Shown one piece after another: positions 53,675-62,274 of a stretch of DNA of 64,000 nt (position 1 is its first letter; the number at the start of each line of letters is the position of its first letter). Where the stretch lies: NCBI RefSeq assembly GCF_001906925.1, contig NZ_MRWQ01000006.1, forward strand, positions 310,001-374,000, given 5' to 3'. The notes beneath the pieces are model-generated. The model worked only from the letters and a program-made list of their open reading frames with translations. It had not been told where the DNA came from and did not search any database. The DNA is from Domibacillus mangrovi. GTDB lineage: Bacteria; Bacillota; Bacilli; Bacillales; Domibacillaceae. Made by a program: the position numbers and the translations under genes.

Positions 53675-53942
53675 ATAAAGTGAAACTTCATTCAATGGGG
53701 GTTAGGTTCACACGATGTGAATCATGCAGACATTGTCACAGGACGTGACGATCTTAGTCTGCGTTCCGCTATCCCCTACTGAATAAACAAGAGCACCGCG
53801 TCCTGCAGCAATACCTGAGTGACCAGGCTCAGCCTGGCCCGAACCAATCGGGCTTTTACGGACAGTTGATCCCCCGCTTATCCTCCTTTTCTTTTCGAAG
53901 TCTTGAAGCGGGAGTCTTACTGCCCGTTAATGCGGGATAAAA
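53675..53942 (+). repeat. Structured repeat, copy F (long, with insert)
   Basis: About 267 bp. The loop of the first hairpin holds an extra 75 bases (ttaggttcacacgatgtgaa to cgttccgct), related to the relic at 885-965; that insert has its own gtcac/gtgac hairpin whose minus-strand loop reads GTCCT. The rest has ccgcgtcctgc, accaggc hairpin and closing stem with ATCCT. It corresponds to copy D in the duplicated cotD locus. Confidence 0.8.
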
Positions 53943-54095
53943 TTTAAACTTTTTATAGCCAGGCCCCTGCCTGGCTATTTTTCTGTTTCAAACGAGCCCC
54001 AAAATACTTTCTAATCGGGTATATCATTTGTAAGTAATTTAAAATCTCATCCATGATGTTTATCCATTTTTCAGTTACGACGAGGTGCATCTAAC

Positions 54096-54310
54096 ATATA
54101 TCGGCCTGTTAAACCGATCATCTGTCCCCCAAAGTGTATATTTTATCATTCCTACTCTACACGTGAGGTTCCTGTCATTCAGCCATTTGTAAATATCAAT
54201 CACCAACATATTATCAATGTTCCTCATCATATTTATCGGCCAACGACAAGAAATATCGTTATAGACCCTGGTTATCCAACAAATTTTGTCCTCCCCCTCG
54301 TTACAGGTAA
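54096..54310 (+). pseudogene. Decayed cotD-like gene
   Basis: Compared with 30275-30490, about 27 bases including the ribosome binding site are deleted, and the start codon reads ATA. The frame after it is still open and similar ([40 protein letters not shown]), but a small indel near the end removes the normal stop and the final cysteines are lost. It is probably not expressed, unless ATA with the nearby gaggtg works weakly. Confidence 0.85.
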
Positions 54311-54359
54311 TATTTTTTATTTTTATGGGACCATTGTACAAGATACCATTGAATTTTTT

Positions 54360-54368
54360 CATACTATA
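54360..54368 (+). promoter_or_regulatory. Sigma-K-like -10 element before yjcZ copy 3
   Basis: CATACTATA, identical to 30543-30551 in the duplicate. Confidence 0.45.
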
Positions 54369-54389
54369 TCCAATAAAGAGGTGATAATT

Positions 54390-54497
54390 ATGAGTTCCGA
54401 AAACGGTGGTGGATACGGCTCTGGCTTTGCACTAGTTGTTGTCCTGTTCATTCTTTTAATCATCATTGGCGCATCTTACATGGGCGGCGGATACTGA
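54390..54497 (+). CDS. YjcZ family sporulation protein, copy 3
   Basis: Encodes 35 residues ([35 protein letters not shown]). One membrane helix, nearly identical to copy 2 but without its cysteine tail. The ATG follows aaagaggtgat. The conserved helix and open frame, against a dead cotD neighbour, suggest selection kept this gene. Confidence 0.9.
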   Translation: MSSENGGGYGSGFALVVVLFILLIIIGASYMGGGY

Positions 54498-54571
54498 TAG
54501 GAAGCAACCCATTATTCGTAAGACTTATTAGCTTTTGACTCCTCCCCCTGTTGTAGCCATCAATACAATAT

Positions 54572-54611
54572 TGTGCGACTGTATAAGGTAAATACAGCCG
54601 CTTTTTTTTAA
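54572..54611 (+). terminator. Terminator after yjcZ copy 3
   Basis: gcgactgtat / atacagccgc with eight T. Confidence 0.82.
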
Positions 54612-54698
54612 TTCCATTAAAAGAATAACGGATACGAATGTTTTCTTTGCGTTCCAGTTACGTGCCATGAGCCGTCATTTCCGGCATATCGATTTCTT

Positions 54699-54733
54699 CA
54701 TCCCCCACTGAATGAAACAGGAACTCAAGTAAA
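54699..54733 (+). repeat. Fragment of the structured repeat (copy G)
   Basis: tcttcatcccccactgaatg-aacaggaactcaagtaaa matches the second arm of the first hairpin and the next bases of copy A/E. The rest of the element is missing. Confidence 0.75.
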
Positions 54734-54855
54734 CCCACCTACACGTCTGAGATTTTTCTGCCTAGTTGAGGGCGGCGGATTTGGAAGATAACAAAAAGTC
54801 TTAGGAATGCATAATTTATATAAGGATATGTTTAAATAACGAGGGAGGTATGAGT

Positions 54856-55347
54856 ATGATAAATTTCAAATCTTTTCATGGGATCGTCACCATGATTAGT
54901 GATTTTATGATAGAGCTAAATGGGCAAGGAGAAGGTTGTTATAAATTAATATCTGTAGATAACGGATACGGAGCTTTAGTAAATTTCGTGGTGTCACCCA
55001 CTACTTACTTTGTAGATCATGTAATGGTAGCAGTAGGTGATAAGGTAACTGGATACTATGATGGAAATGCAGCTGTTCCTCTTATTTTCCCACCACAATA
55101 TCAGGCACTTGTTATGGTAAAAGATAGTCCATATCAAAATGTAAAAATAGACTACTTTAACGGCCAGTTGGAGAGTAGCGATGGTCAACTAAGATTAACT
55201 ATTTCACCATATACTCAAATAGTATTGACAAATGGGCAAGCCTTTACAAGAAACCCAGCAAACCGAAATCTAATTGTTGTTTATGGCCCTACCACAAAAA
55301 GTATCCCTGCCCAAACCGCCCCCTATAAAATTATAGTTTGGTGTTAG
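54856..55347 (+). CDS. Conserved hypothetical protein of spore-formers
   Basis: Encodes 163 residues starting MINFKSFHGIVTMISDFMIE, with VSPTTYFVDHVMVAVGDKVT, a beta-rich pattern of repeated strands, and NRNLIVVYGPTTKSIPAQTA near the end. It is similar to proteins I recall in Bacillus and Clostridium genomes, without a known role. agggaggtatgagt fits the ATG at 54856. No signal peptide. It is preceded by a repeat fragment and followed by a terminator. Confidence 0.7.
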   Translation: MINFKSFHGIVTMISDFMIELNGQGEGCYKLISVDNGYGALVNFVVSPTTYFVDHVMVAVGDKVTGYYDGNAAVPLIFPPQYQALVMVKDSPYQNVKIDYFNGQLESSDGQLRLTISPYTQIVLTNGQAFTRNPANRNLIVVYGPTTKSIPAQTAPYKIIVWC

Positions 55348-55471
55348 AGGTTATGGAAAAACATTTTATTCATTCAGATTAATGGAATTGCTAAGTATTT
55401 ATTCATCCCATATTTTTGCACATAGACACAAAAGATGAGATTATAGATAATTTGATATTTCTTAACTGATT

Positions 55472-55530
55472 CTAGCTGAAATACACATAATTCATTTCTA
55501 TAAATTTATGTATTTCAGCTAGCTTTTTAA
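55472..55530. terminator. Long hairpin terminator
   Basis: tagctgaaatacaca-taa / ttatgtatttcagcta with a T-run. The rest of 55348-55677 holds nothing recognised. Confidence 0.88.
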
Positions 55531-55677
55531 GGAATCTTAAAAAGACTTTATTTACTTATGATACGGTTCGGTCATGTTTATCTTATGGTATCTATCCAAA
55601 TGGTGAGTGATATGTAAAACAGAATAAACAACAAGAGACGGGGATCGACAGCTTTGATTCCCGTTGTCCTTTTGAAT

Positions 55678-56454
55678 TTATTCAAGCAAACTCGTCAACT
55701 CCGCTAAAGATACCTGAGCAACAACTTCATAACCTTTACCTTGTCCATGAGATTTCACAACCACAGTTCCCATGTCTGGAATTTGCCCTAAACCAATCGC
55801 TTTTGGAAAACTGTGAGCGATAATAACCTTATTATTTCCCCGTGGTGGTTGGATTTCTAAAACTGATCGAAGGGCGTTTAAGATCCTTTCCTGTTCTGCT
55901 GCGCTTAAATTACCGCTCAACTTATATATTTCAGCCCAGAAAGGATCGACTTGAACATTATCTTTCCCAAAAGCTAATTCAGCAGTTTCTTTAGTTCTGC
56001 ATAAAGGACTGGCGAGGACGGGATATTCAACAGGAATGTATAAACGGCGAAGTGCCTCCCCGTAGGTTATCGCTTGTCTTCTCCCAGCCTCAGAAAGATT
56101 TCTTTGGGTAGAACAATACTGAAAATTTAGATACGCTTGATCTTCTCCTACGGTTGCTTCCCCGTGTTTAGCATACAGAATATATCCTCCTTTACGTAGT
56201 AAATGAAGTAAAGGTTTATTGATTGATCCGGTTTGTTTTGTATTACCTACTGTTCCAAACACTGTTGTGTCTGGTCTCGTCGAACCTGTTATCATTGCTT
56301 TGTATCGATTTGCAAGTGCGTTATTATAAAATTGCTGTTCCCCATATTGATAAAATAATCCATGATTATTTAAATATGTCATTTTTAAACGCTCGAAATA
56401 TTCGGCCTGTGCCAAATGATATAATATCATTTGTTCGAGACTTTGGTTTATCAA
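55678..56454 (-). CDS. Histidine phosphatase superfamily protein with KHG motif
   Basis: Encodes 258 residues. An N-terminal helical extension of about 88 residues is followed by the phosphatase domain: ILYAKHGEATVGED (Lys96-His97-Gly98), ASPLCRTKETAELAF and VIIAHSFPK with the second histidine. The motif normally reads RHG, and the arginine contacts the phosphate; here it is Lys. The rest of the pocket looks normal. Activity may be reduced or shifted. Substrate unknown. A weak ribosome binding site (gaaggagaaatt) fits the ATG. Confidence 0.85.
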   Translation of the reverse strand: MINQSLEQMILYHLAQAEYFERLKMTYLNNHGLFYQYGEQQFYNNALANRYKAMITGSTRPDTTVFGTVGNTKQTGSINKPLLHLLRKGGYILYAKHGEATVGEDQAYLNFQYCSTQRNLSEAGRRQAITYGEALRRLYIPVEYPVLASPLCRTKETAELAFGKDNVQVDPFWAEIYKLSGNLSAAEQERILNALRSVLEIQPPRGNNKVIIAHSFPKAIGLGQIPDMGTVVVKSHGQGKGYEVVAQVSLAELTSLLE

Positions 56455-56625
56455 TTTAATTTCTCCTTCAAATTGTATATTTTACACTATAATGATAATG
56501 TATGTCATCCGTCTTGAACTGTTCATTACGTTAGCCTATTTTACACTCTAATGACCTAATTGATATAATTATTCACAAATATATAGTGGATTGCTTAAAA
56601 AATGCTATTTTGAGAGGGATTTATT

Positions 56626-56805
56626 GTGAGTAATTTCAATATCGGAGATGCATTATTTCAATTATTTTTTCTTGGGTTTCTTGCACTAATTATCGTATTA
56701 ATCGTGTCATTTTTTCGTTCTAACAAGAACCGCAGAAGTCAACTCGATAGAATCGAGAAGAAAATTGACGATATGAACGAACAAAGAAAAAAAGGGATCG
56801 ATTAA
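56626..56805 (+). CDS. DUF4083 family small membrane protein
   Basis: Encodes 59 residues from GTG 56626 after gagagggat. A membrane helix (about 12-33, FQLFFLGFLALIIVLIVSFF) is followed by a charged coiled-coil end (SQLDRIEKKIDDMNEQ). This pattern fits the DUF4083 family of Bacillus. Role unknown. Confidence 0.7.
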   Translation: MSNFNIGDALFQLFFLGFLALIIVLIVSFFRSNKNRRSQLDRIEKKIDDMNEQRKKGID

Positions 56806-57005
56806 AGGCTGTATACTCACGCCGCTTTTCTATGCACTTTTTAGTATTTTGATAGTTGGCTTATTCGATTTTTGACAGGCTGTATTAAGTATTTGCTCTA
56901 CTCTTTTTTCAAATACTAAGTTCTTATCAATGGATAGTAATAACTACTGAGGCAATGACAAAGATATAGCATTACGATATAATGTTGATATTACTTACGT
57001 TAATA

Positions 57006-57357
57006 GTGGCCAGTAATACACCCGTTTTAGCCTCTGACCTAGCGCTTAAAACAAATTTGAACCGCACAACAGTATGGCGTTTACTTGCTATATTAGAAGG
57101 ACAAGGCCATTACGGGCCGTGAAAAACTGCATGAAGAAATTGAGCTTATACGAAAGCACGGATTCGCAACGAACTTTTTAGAATCAAATGAAAAGGAGAA
57201 CGGTATTTCAGCACCTATTTTAGACAAATAAGGTAACCTCGTTTCCTTTCTTAGTGTAAGCGTTCCAAGCTTCCATTTTTCAAAGAAAAAGGGATTAAGT
57301 TAGGCACCTACTGTTATCGCTTCTGCAAAAGAAATTACAAACAATCTTGAAAAATAA
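57006..57357 (+). pseudogene. Broken IclR-family regulator
   Basis: The helix-turn-helix part is readable (PVLASDLALKTNLNRTTVWR). It then jumps directly to the end of the effector domain (KLHEEIELIRKHGFATNFLE, GISAPILDK) and, after two stop codons, SVSVPSFHFSKKKGL and VIASAKEITNNLEK. So there is a large internal deletion plus nonsense changes. IclR regulators usually control a neighbouring catabolic gene; the ABM-type gene follows at 57450. Confidence 0.8.
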
Positions 57358-57449
57358 GCCCCTATCTTTTAAACGATGTAATGCACCGCTATAAAATCTA
57401 ACTTACACATAAAAAGAGGGATCAAATCAATAAAGTGGGTGAGATATCA

Positions 57450-57743
57450 ATGTATATCGTACATGTTTCAATTCTCGTAAAGGAGGAATATCTTTCTTCT
57501 TTTAAGGCAGCAACCATTGAGAATGCCTCAAACAGTTTAAAAGAATCTGGCGTTATTCGCTTTGACGTGTTACAAGACTCAGATGTCCCTTGCCAGTTCG
57601 TATTAGTTGAAATGTATCATACACAGGCAGATCAGTTAAAACATCGAGAAACAGAGCATTTCAAAAATTGGCGTGCAGCCATAACTAATATGCTTGTCCA
57701 GCCATATTCATTCAAAAAATATAATAATGTATTTACAGGCTAA
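57450..57743 (+). CDS. ABM (antibiotic biosynthesis monooxygenase) domain protein
   Basis: Encodes 97 residues, one ABM domain (MYIVHVSILVKEEYLSSFKA, IRFDVLQDSDVPCQFVLVEM, and ETEHFKNWRAAI). The fold is a dimeric ferredoxin-like barrel, as in YgiN and LsrG; a His in TEHFKNW is typical of the LsrG-like group. The ATG at 57450 has gggtgag upstream. Probably part of a small catabolic unit whose IclR regulator is dead. A terminator follows. Confidence 0.85.
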   Translation: MYIVHVSILVKEEYLSSFKAATIENASNSLKESGVIRFDVLQDSDVPCQFVLVEMYHTQADQLKHRETEHFKNWRAAITNMLVQPYSFKKYNNVFTG

Positions 57744-57782
57744 TAGTAATGAAAAAACTCAGCTACCACCAGAAGTGCTTTG

Positions 57783-57814
57783 AGGCTGTCGACTTTGTCG
57801 ACAGCCTTTTTTAA
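57783..57814 (+). terminator. Terminator after the ABM gene
   Basis: aggctgtcga / tcgacagcct stem and T-run. Confidence 0.9.
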
Positions 57815-57883
57815 TACTTCATTAGTCTTCAAAATATTGTATTGCTTCAATTAGAAAACAACTAGATAAGCTAAAACAAAAAG

Positions 57884-57915
57884 ATAAAAACCCCTTTTGT
57901 GAAAAAGGAGTTTGT
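57884..57915. terminator. Terminator hairpin
   Basis: aaacccctttt / aaaaaggagttt, between converging genes. Confidence 0.65.
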
Positions 57916-57955
57916 CTACATTCTGATCTTTATTTTGTTTCACTTTATCGTTCAA

Positions 57956-58537
57956 TCAATTTTTTTCTTCCCCGTTCTGCTTTTTTGATTTTTTCATGAA
58001 ATAAAACCTGCTAAAGAATGTGAACAATGCAACAGCTGTTAAAACAAACAACACTTTGCCTTGCCCCATACTTTTTAATTTAACCTTCTCTGTAGGTGTC
58101 TGCCCTTCGCCAAGTATTGCTAAATCTTCTTGCGCAGTACTTATTTCCTTTGTTCTGCTGCATATAATGACAGTCTGTTCACTCGAGCCATACATGTCAG
58201 AATCATTCGCATACACTAAATACTCTTGGCCTTTTCTGAACTCATATCCACAATCCCCGCCGCCATTCCCTGTTGTAACATTCACTTGGGATTGACTAAC
58301 ACCCTTCCATGTCTCATTGACCTCGAAACGAACAGACTTTGTAGGAAAGCCTGATACACTTTTTTTCTCGTCAATTTCTGTGACTTTTCCCCTAAATACC
58401 GCTTTAGAAAGGGAAAATTCTTCTTTTACATCTGGTGGTTTAGCACAAGAACAGGCCTCCCCGTAAGAAGGGAAAAAGGTCATCGCAGTACTGAAAACAA
58501 AAATGTATAAAGCAACGAAGCCAAATCGTCGTTTCAT
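57956..58537 (-). CDS. Secreted TIMP/NTR-like protein with C-terminal membrane helix
   Basis: Encodes 193 residues: a signal peptide (about 1-29, ending SYGEA), then CSCAKPPDVKEEFSLSKAVF at the mature start, a beta-barrel region with more cysteines (GNGGGDCGYEF, VIICSRT), and a C-terminal membrane helix (VLFVLTAVALFTFFSRFYFM) with a basic tail. The CxC at the mature N terminus and the barrel pattern recall TIMP/NTR proteins, which in animals inhibit metalloproteases. The bacterial function is unknown. The ATG at 58537 follows tgggagtg. Confidence 0.75.
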   Translation of the reverse strand: MKRRFGFVALYIFVFSTAMTFFPSYGEACSCAKPPDVKEEFSLSKAVFRGKVTEIDEKKSVSGFPTKSVRFEVNETWKGVSQSQVNVTTGNGGGDCGYEFRKGQEYLVYANDSDMYGSSEQTVIICSRTKEISTAQEDLAILGEGQTPTEKVKLKSMGQGKVLFVLTAVALFTFFSRFYFMKKSKKQNGEEKN

Positions 58538-58837
58538 AAAAACACTCCCAACTCTTCTAGATTGATCACTCCGTTTGATGAATTTCAATCTGCTCTATTC
58601 GCAAGTAAGTGTCCTCCACCGTGATCGTGATCAAACGGTGCTTGCTTTTTCCCAACAATTATTGAGTGGCTGTTTTCCCTATTAAATGTTTTCATATTCA
58701 TTCCCCTTTAGCTATGAGAAACAAATAGGTAAGATAAAAGAAGCTCTTTTAAGCATGTATAAAAATTAGTGTCAAAAAACAAGGTACATTGGCCAATTTT
58801 GAAATACCGGAAATAATCATTCTCTTTTCTTCTCCTG

Positions 58838-59088
58838 CACTAATTGATGAACATGGTGAACGACAAACGGGCGAAGATGATTATAAAAAAAGTGAATAAT
58901 AGCATTGATCAAAGACGAAAAAAAGCATATAAAACGGTAGATCGTTTTTTGATCATTTCATCTTTCTTTCCACTAAACCAAAGAAACATCATCAATGCGA
59001 TCACCTCGTAGGGAACGCTCTGTGTGATAGCCGTCTTCACCGTATCCAGCAAGCGAAATTGCTCCGTCCATCCGTTATAATCCTTCAA
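58838..59088 (-). pseudogene. Relic of a BcrC-type undecaprenyl diphosphatase
   Basis: A minus-strand frame (DYNGWTEQFRLLDTVKTAIT, VPYEVIALMMFLWFSGKKDE) followed after a frameshift by LINAIIHFFYNHLRPFVVHH matches the N-terminal half of BcrC/YwoA proteins, including the start of the PAP2 motif (RPF). The catalytic second half is gone. An intact PAP2 gene starts 200 bases away on the other strand. Confidence 0.7.
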
Positions 59089-59289
59089 AGTTAATCCTAT
59101 TCATTCTTTTTTCTCTCCTCACAACTATAAATTAATCTAAGGCCAATACTTAAATCTAAAAAGACACTGAGTATAACATTAAAAATAGATTTTTTTAAAA
59201 AAAGTATAGAAAATAAGTGATACATTGAAAAAGTGAAAAGTGAAATACTATAAGGATCAATCGTTCATAATATCGAGGTGTTCGTTCCC

Positions 59290-59961
59290 ATGAAATTAAA
59301 GTATCAGTTTTCTATCGCTTTTTTTGTCAGTCTCGTTTCGTTAATTGGATTCAGCTCTATGGCTTTTTTAGTGAGTAGCCACGAAATTATTCAATTTGAT
59401 CAGACCGTAGTCTCGTTTATTCAAGGACTGGAATCACCGATGTTGACGGCGATTATGACGTTTTTCACGTTTATTGGTTCCACGTCTTCTATTGTGGTGC
59501 TTTCCCTTCTCACGTTGTTTTTCCTTTATAACGTATTCAAACACCGTTCAGAACTTATTTTATTTATGATTGTTCTTCTAGGCTCAAACGTTCTTTTCTT
59601 GTCATTAAAACAATTCTTTCATAGAGCACGTCCAGATTTTCATCGGCTTATTGAAGTAGGCGGATACAGTTTTCCAAGCGGTCATGCGACGAACGCCATT
59701 ACTCTTTATGGTCTTCTTGCCTACCTACTTTGGCGTCATATACCTGCTAAATGGGGTCGGACATTCTTAATTCTTCTAAGTATCACAATGATAATGATGA
59801 TCGGAACGAGCCGTATTTATTTAGGTGTGCATTATCCAACAGATATCATAAGTGGTTATTTAGTAGGTGGCTTTTGGCTTGCGATCGCAATTTGGTTTTA
59901 TCAGCGTCGTCAGAAACAGAAAAACAGTAGTCAAAGCGATGGCGGAAGTATCGGTATATGA
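59290..59961 (+). CDS. PAP2 family membrane phosphatase
   Basis: Encodes 223 residues with about six membrane helices. The three catalytic motifs are present: KQFFHRARP, SFPSGHATNA and SRIYLGVHYPTD. The enzyme acts on lipid phosphates at the outer face of the membrane, for example phosphatidylglycerol phosphate, undecaprenyl diphosphate or phosphatidate. The ATG at 59290 fits gaggtg; a GTG start 12 bases upstream is inside that site. It may take over the work of the dead BcrC gene beside it (inference). Confidence 0.9.
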   Translation: MKLKYQFSIAFFVSLVSLIGFSSMAFLVSSHEIIQFDQTVVSFIQGLESPMLTAIMTFFTFIGSTSSIVVLSLLTLFFLYNVFKHRSELILFMIVLLGSNVLFLSLKQFFHRARPDFHRLIEVGGYSFPSGHATNAITLYGLLAYLLWRHIPAKWGRTFLILLSITMIMMIGTSRIYLGVHYPTDIISGYLVGGFWLAIAIWFYQRRQKQKNSSQSDGGSIGI

Positions 59962-60385
59962 TTATAACGAAGAAAGTATTCATATAAGAAGCGAGAAAAG
60001 AATAAGTACAGAGATTGAACTGTGATTACCCCGTTTTCTACAAAGAGTAGAAGGGTATAATAAACATGTGTATAAAAATAATCGGAATGAACAATGGGTC
60101 AGGCCACTAATCAATAGCCAATTTAAAATTCATCTTGATTATACAAATACTAAAAATCCTTTTAATTCATGAAAACGAAAAAGCCATTTTGAAAGAAATT
60201 TTGATCAAAATTCACATGAATTGGTCAATAATTAACGAATGTACTGTTGATTAAACTGCAGCTTTTTCTAATCTAAACCTAACGCCGATTATAAGATCTT
60301 CATAGTCCTTTTCCTTATCACACTAAATACTTTCCCACATAAAATGTAAATGTTATTAATCCTTACATTTCAGGAGGTTAATGTG
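59962..60385. other. AT-rich intergenic stretch
   Basis: No supported gene, repeat or strong hairpin was seen. Confidence 0.35.
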
Positions 60386-60649
60386 ATGAAATCGGGTGAT
60401 TTAAGAGGTATTAAGAAAAAAAATTCTTCGTCATCTTCTGAAATTAGTGCTGCACAGCTCGCAATCATTGGTTCCGCAATCGTAACCCTCGGTGAGGTTA
60501 TAGGAATATGTGCGGATGTGTTAGCTTTAGAAGAACTGTCAAATGATAATTCTCAAGATCAATTAAGTGTGGAGCCCATTCAACAGCAATTAAATACTAT
60601 ACAAAAACAACTCGATTATTTAACGAGAGAAGTATCTAAAAAACAATAA
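60386..60649 (+). CDS. Small protein with hydrophobic segment and coiled-coil end
   Basis: Encodes 87 residues. A basic, serine-rich start (MKSGDLRGIKKKNSSSSSEI), a hydrophobic alanine/isoleucine-rich segment (QLAIIGSAIVTLGEVIGICA) and a coiled-coil-like end (PIQQQLNTIQKQLDYLTREV). A perfect caggaggttaat precedes the ATG at 60386. I recall similar small proteins in Bacillus, but no function is known. Confidence 0.65.
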   Translation: MKSGDLRGIKKKNSSSSSEISAAQLAIIGSAIVTLGEVIGICADVLALEELSNDNSQDQLSVEPIQQQLNTIQKQLDYLTREVSKKQ

Positions 60650-61199
60650 TAATTCAGATGCATCACTTTTATGTATCAATTGCGCTTATACGTAAAATAA
60701 GGCTTTTCTGTATCCTCTAGAACTTTTATGGAAAGTCTTATCATTGTAAGTCAACTTTTTCCTTTTAAAAAATTAATACTATGGCTGGAGTTAACCTGTT
60801 CGTTCTGCCATAGAAGCCAAAATTGGAATAAAAAAAGAATTTATATTAATAACTGTAAAATAGATTTTAGCCCCGTCTTTTTTGATAGAGCTAGTTATTC
60901 GCAACTATCCAAATACTCCATACAATAATTATAGTTATAATTTTTTGTATGGAGGTGATCTTGTGAAAAACATCATTAATATATCCATAAAGAATCATCT
61001 ATTTTCGCAGCTCTTTTATTAGTTCACGGTTACGAACAGGATAAGGTGAGTGCAATTAAAAACGCCGCTTAGTTCTTCTCTATCTTTCAAAAAGAGAACG
61101 ATCTGAAATAAAACCTCAACATGTATCTAGCTAAACTTTTGGCTTCCAGTTCCTTGAACACCCCAAGCCCAAACTTTACTAAATTTCGATAAGGGATCA
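60650..61199. other. Intergenic stretch with a tiny frame
   Basis: A perfect tggaggtgat at 60952 precedes GTG and 19 codons (MKNIINISIKNHLFSQLFY). That frame may be the start of a lost gene. No other supported feature. Confidence 0.3.
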
Positions 61200-61451
61200 T
61201 TACGCCGCCTTTCTTGAATTCATAATTTCATTTTTATTTGCTTCATTGTATCGACAATTCACCGACTCCCCCGCCAGATTGATAAGCAGTTCAGCGCCTT
61301 CTAATGCTTCTATCATTCCCGGTTTGTTCTCCCAAGATATATGTTGAGTTTGCCTTGATATAATGTTTACCTGATTGCCGAGCTTCTTAAATTTAGTTTC
61401 GAAATATTTACTAAAAAATCCCGTTCAACCTGCTAAAATTACTTTTTTCAT
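61200..61451 (-). pseudogene. Truncated NAD-dependent epimerase (TIGR01777/YfhF type)
   Basis: ATG 61451 opens MKKVILAG, then a TGA stands where GGT/GGA is expected in the nucleotide-binding GGTGF motif. The frame continues in register through GFFSKYFETKFKKLG, NIISRQTQHISWENK and EALEGAELLINLAGESVNCR to a stop at 61200, about 84 codons. YfhF-like proteins are about 300 residues, so the remaining two thirds are missing. Confidence 0.8.
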
Positions 61452-61678
61452 ATATACCCCACTCTTTTTTGAGTTGTTTTTTCTTTCAATACAGGATTGT
61501 TGCCTCATTAGCGGAAGAACAAGCTCTATAGAAATTCTCTCTTGAAATAAAAGTAGTCTATATAAGTCAAATGACCAGCAGCCAAAAATAGGTTTAGTCT
61601 ATTAAACGGTTCAGAGCAGATTTTTCTTATTCTTCTATAACCTTTATTTTCAAAATTGATAAAAGGAATCTTCAAAAA

Positions 61679-61969
61679 TTAACTTAATACTGCTTCTTTA
61701 ATTTTCCTATTAAACAAGCTCCGGTTTTTCCAAATAAATTGAACAAAATCTTTTTCAGGCAAACTGTATTCTTCATGATCACAATAATTCAAGCCTTTGC
61801 CATGAAGGGACCATTGGCTGTCTGAGTACTTCATCAGTGTCCACTTCCCCCCTCGTTCTCTATCTTCAATCACAAGGTAATGCTTTTGTCCAACATCATC
61901 ATATGAAGCTATTAATTCAAACTTTTCAATAAAGTCTTGAATATCTAATTTTTTCTTAATAATACGCAT
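61679..61969 (-). CDS. Hypothetical 96-residue protein
   Basis: Encodes 96 residues (MRIIKKKLDIQDFIEKFELI, then YLVIEDRERGGKWTLMKYSD and SLHGKGLNYCDHEEYSLPEK). It is soluble with mixed secondary structure and no signal peptide. gaagggcggga precedes the ATG. No family was recognised. Confidence 0.6.
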   Translation of the reverse strand: MRIIKKKLDIQDFIEKFELIASYDDVGQKHYLVIEDRERGGKWTLMKYSDSQWSLHGKGLNYCDHEEYSLPEKDFVQFIWKNRSLFNRKIKEAVLS

Positions 61970-62095
61970 GATGTCCCGCCCTTCTATTCATTTTGTTAAT
62001 TAATAAAACATATTATACCATATGAATATTATAATAAAATCCAAATCTGTTTTTGTCTGTAAACGTTTTTTTAATATTTGATGTTTCTATTATAC

Positions 62096-62148
62096 AAAAA
62101 AGCCTGTAGACATTATCTTCTATATGAAGAATTTGTCTACAGACTGAA
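62096..62148 (-). terminator. Terminator after the BCCT transporter gene
   Basis: gtctgtagacaaattcttc / gaagataatgtctacaggc stem with a T-run on the minus strand. Confidence 0.85.
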
Positions 62149-62274
62149 CCCGGCTGCTTATCGAGTTTCATACTTATTAAATGTAATCAATATTCAGTAA
62201 ATTTTTTAGTTACTAAGAACCACTTCTTTGTATTTCCTTTTTAAGTACGCGATGATACTCTGATCATCTGTATT

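Larger units (their letters stand above)
54030..54610 (+). repeat. Duplicate of the cotD-yjcZ locus
   Basis: Aligns with 30190-30793 almost throughout: aaaatctcaYcYatgatgttt, gttacgacgaggtgcatcta, the cotD frame, the sigma-K-like box, yjcZ and the terminator gcgactgtat...atacagccgc. The duplication seems to start at the upstream structured repeat (D and F). Confidence 0.9.

Noticed and set aside
60728-60928. 66-codon plus-strand frame
   Set aside because: No ribosome binding site and biased composition from AT-rich DNA.
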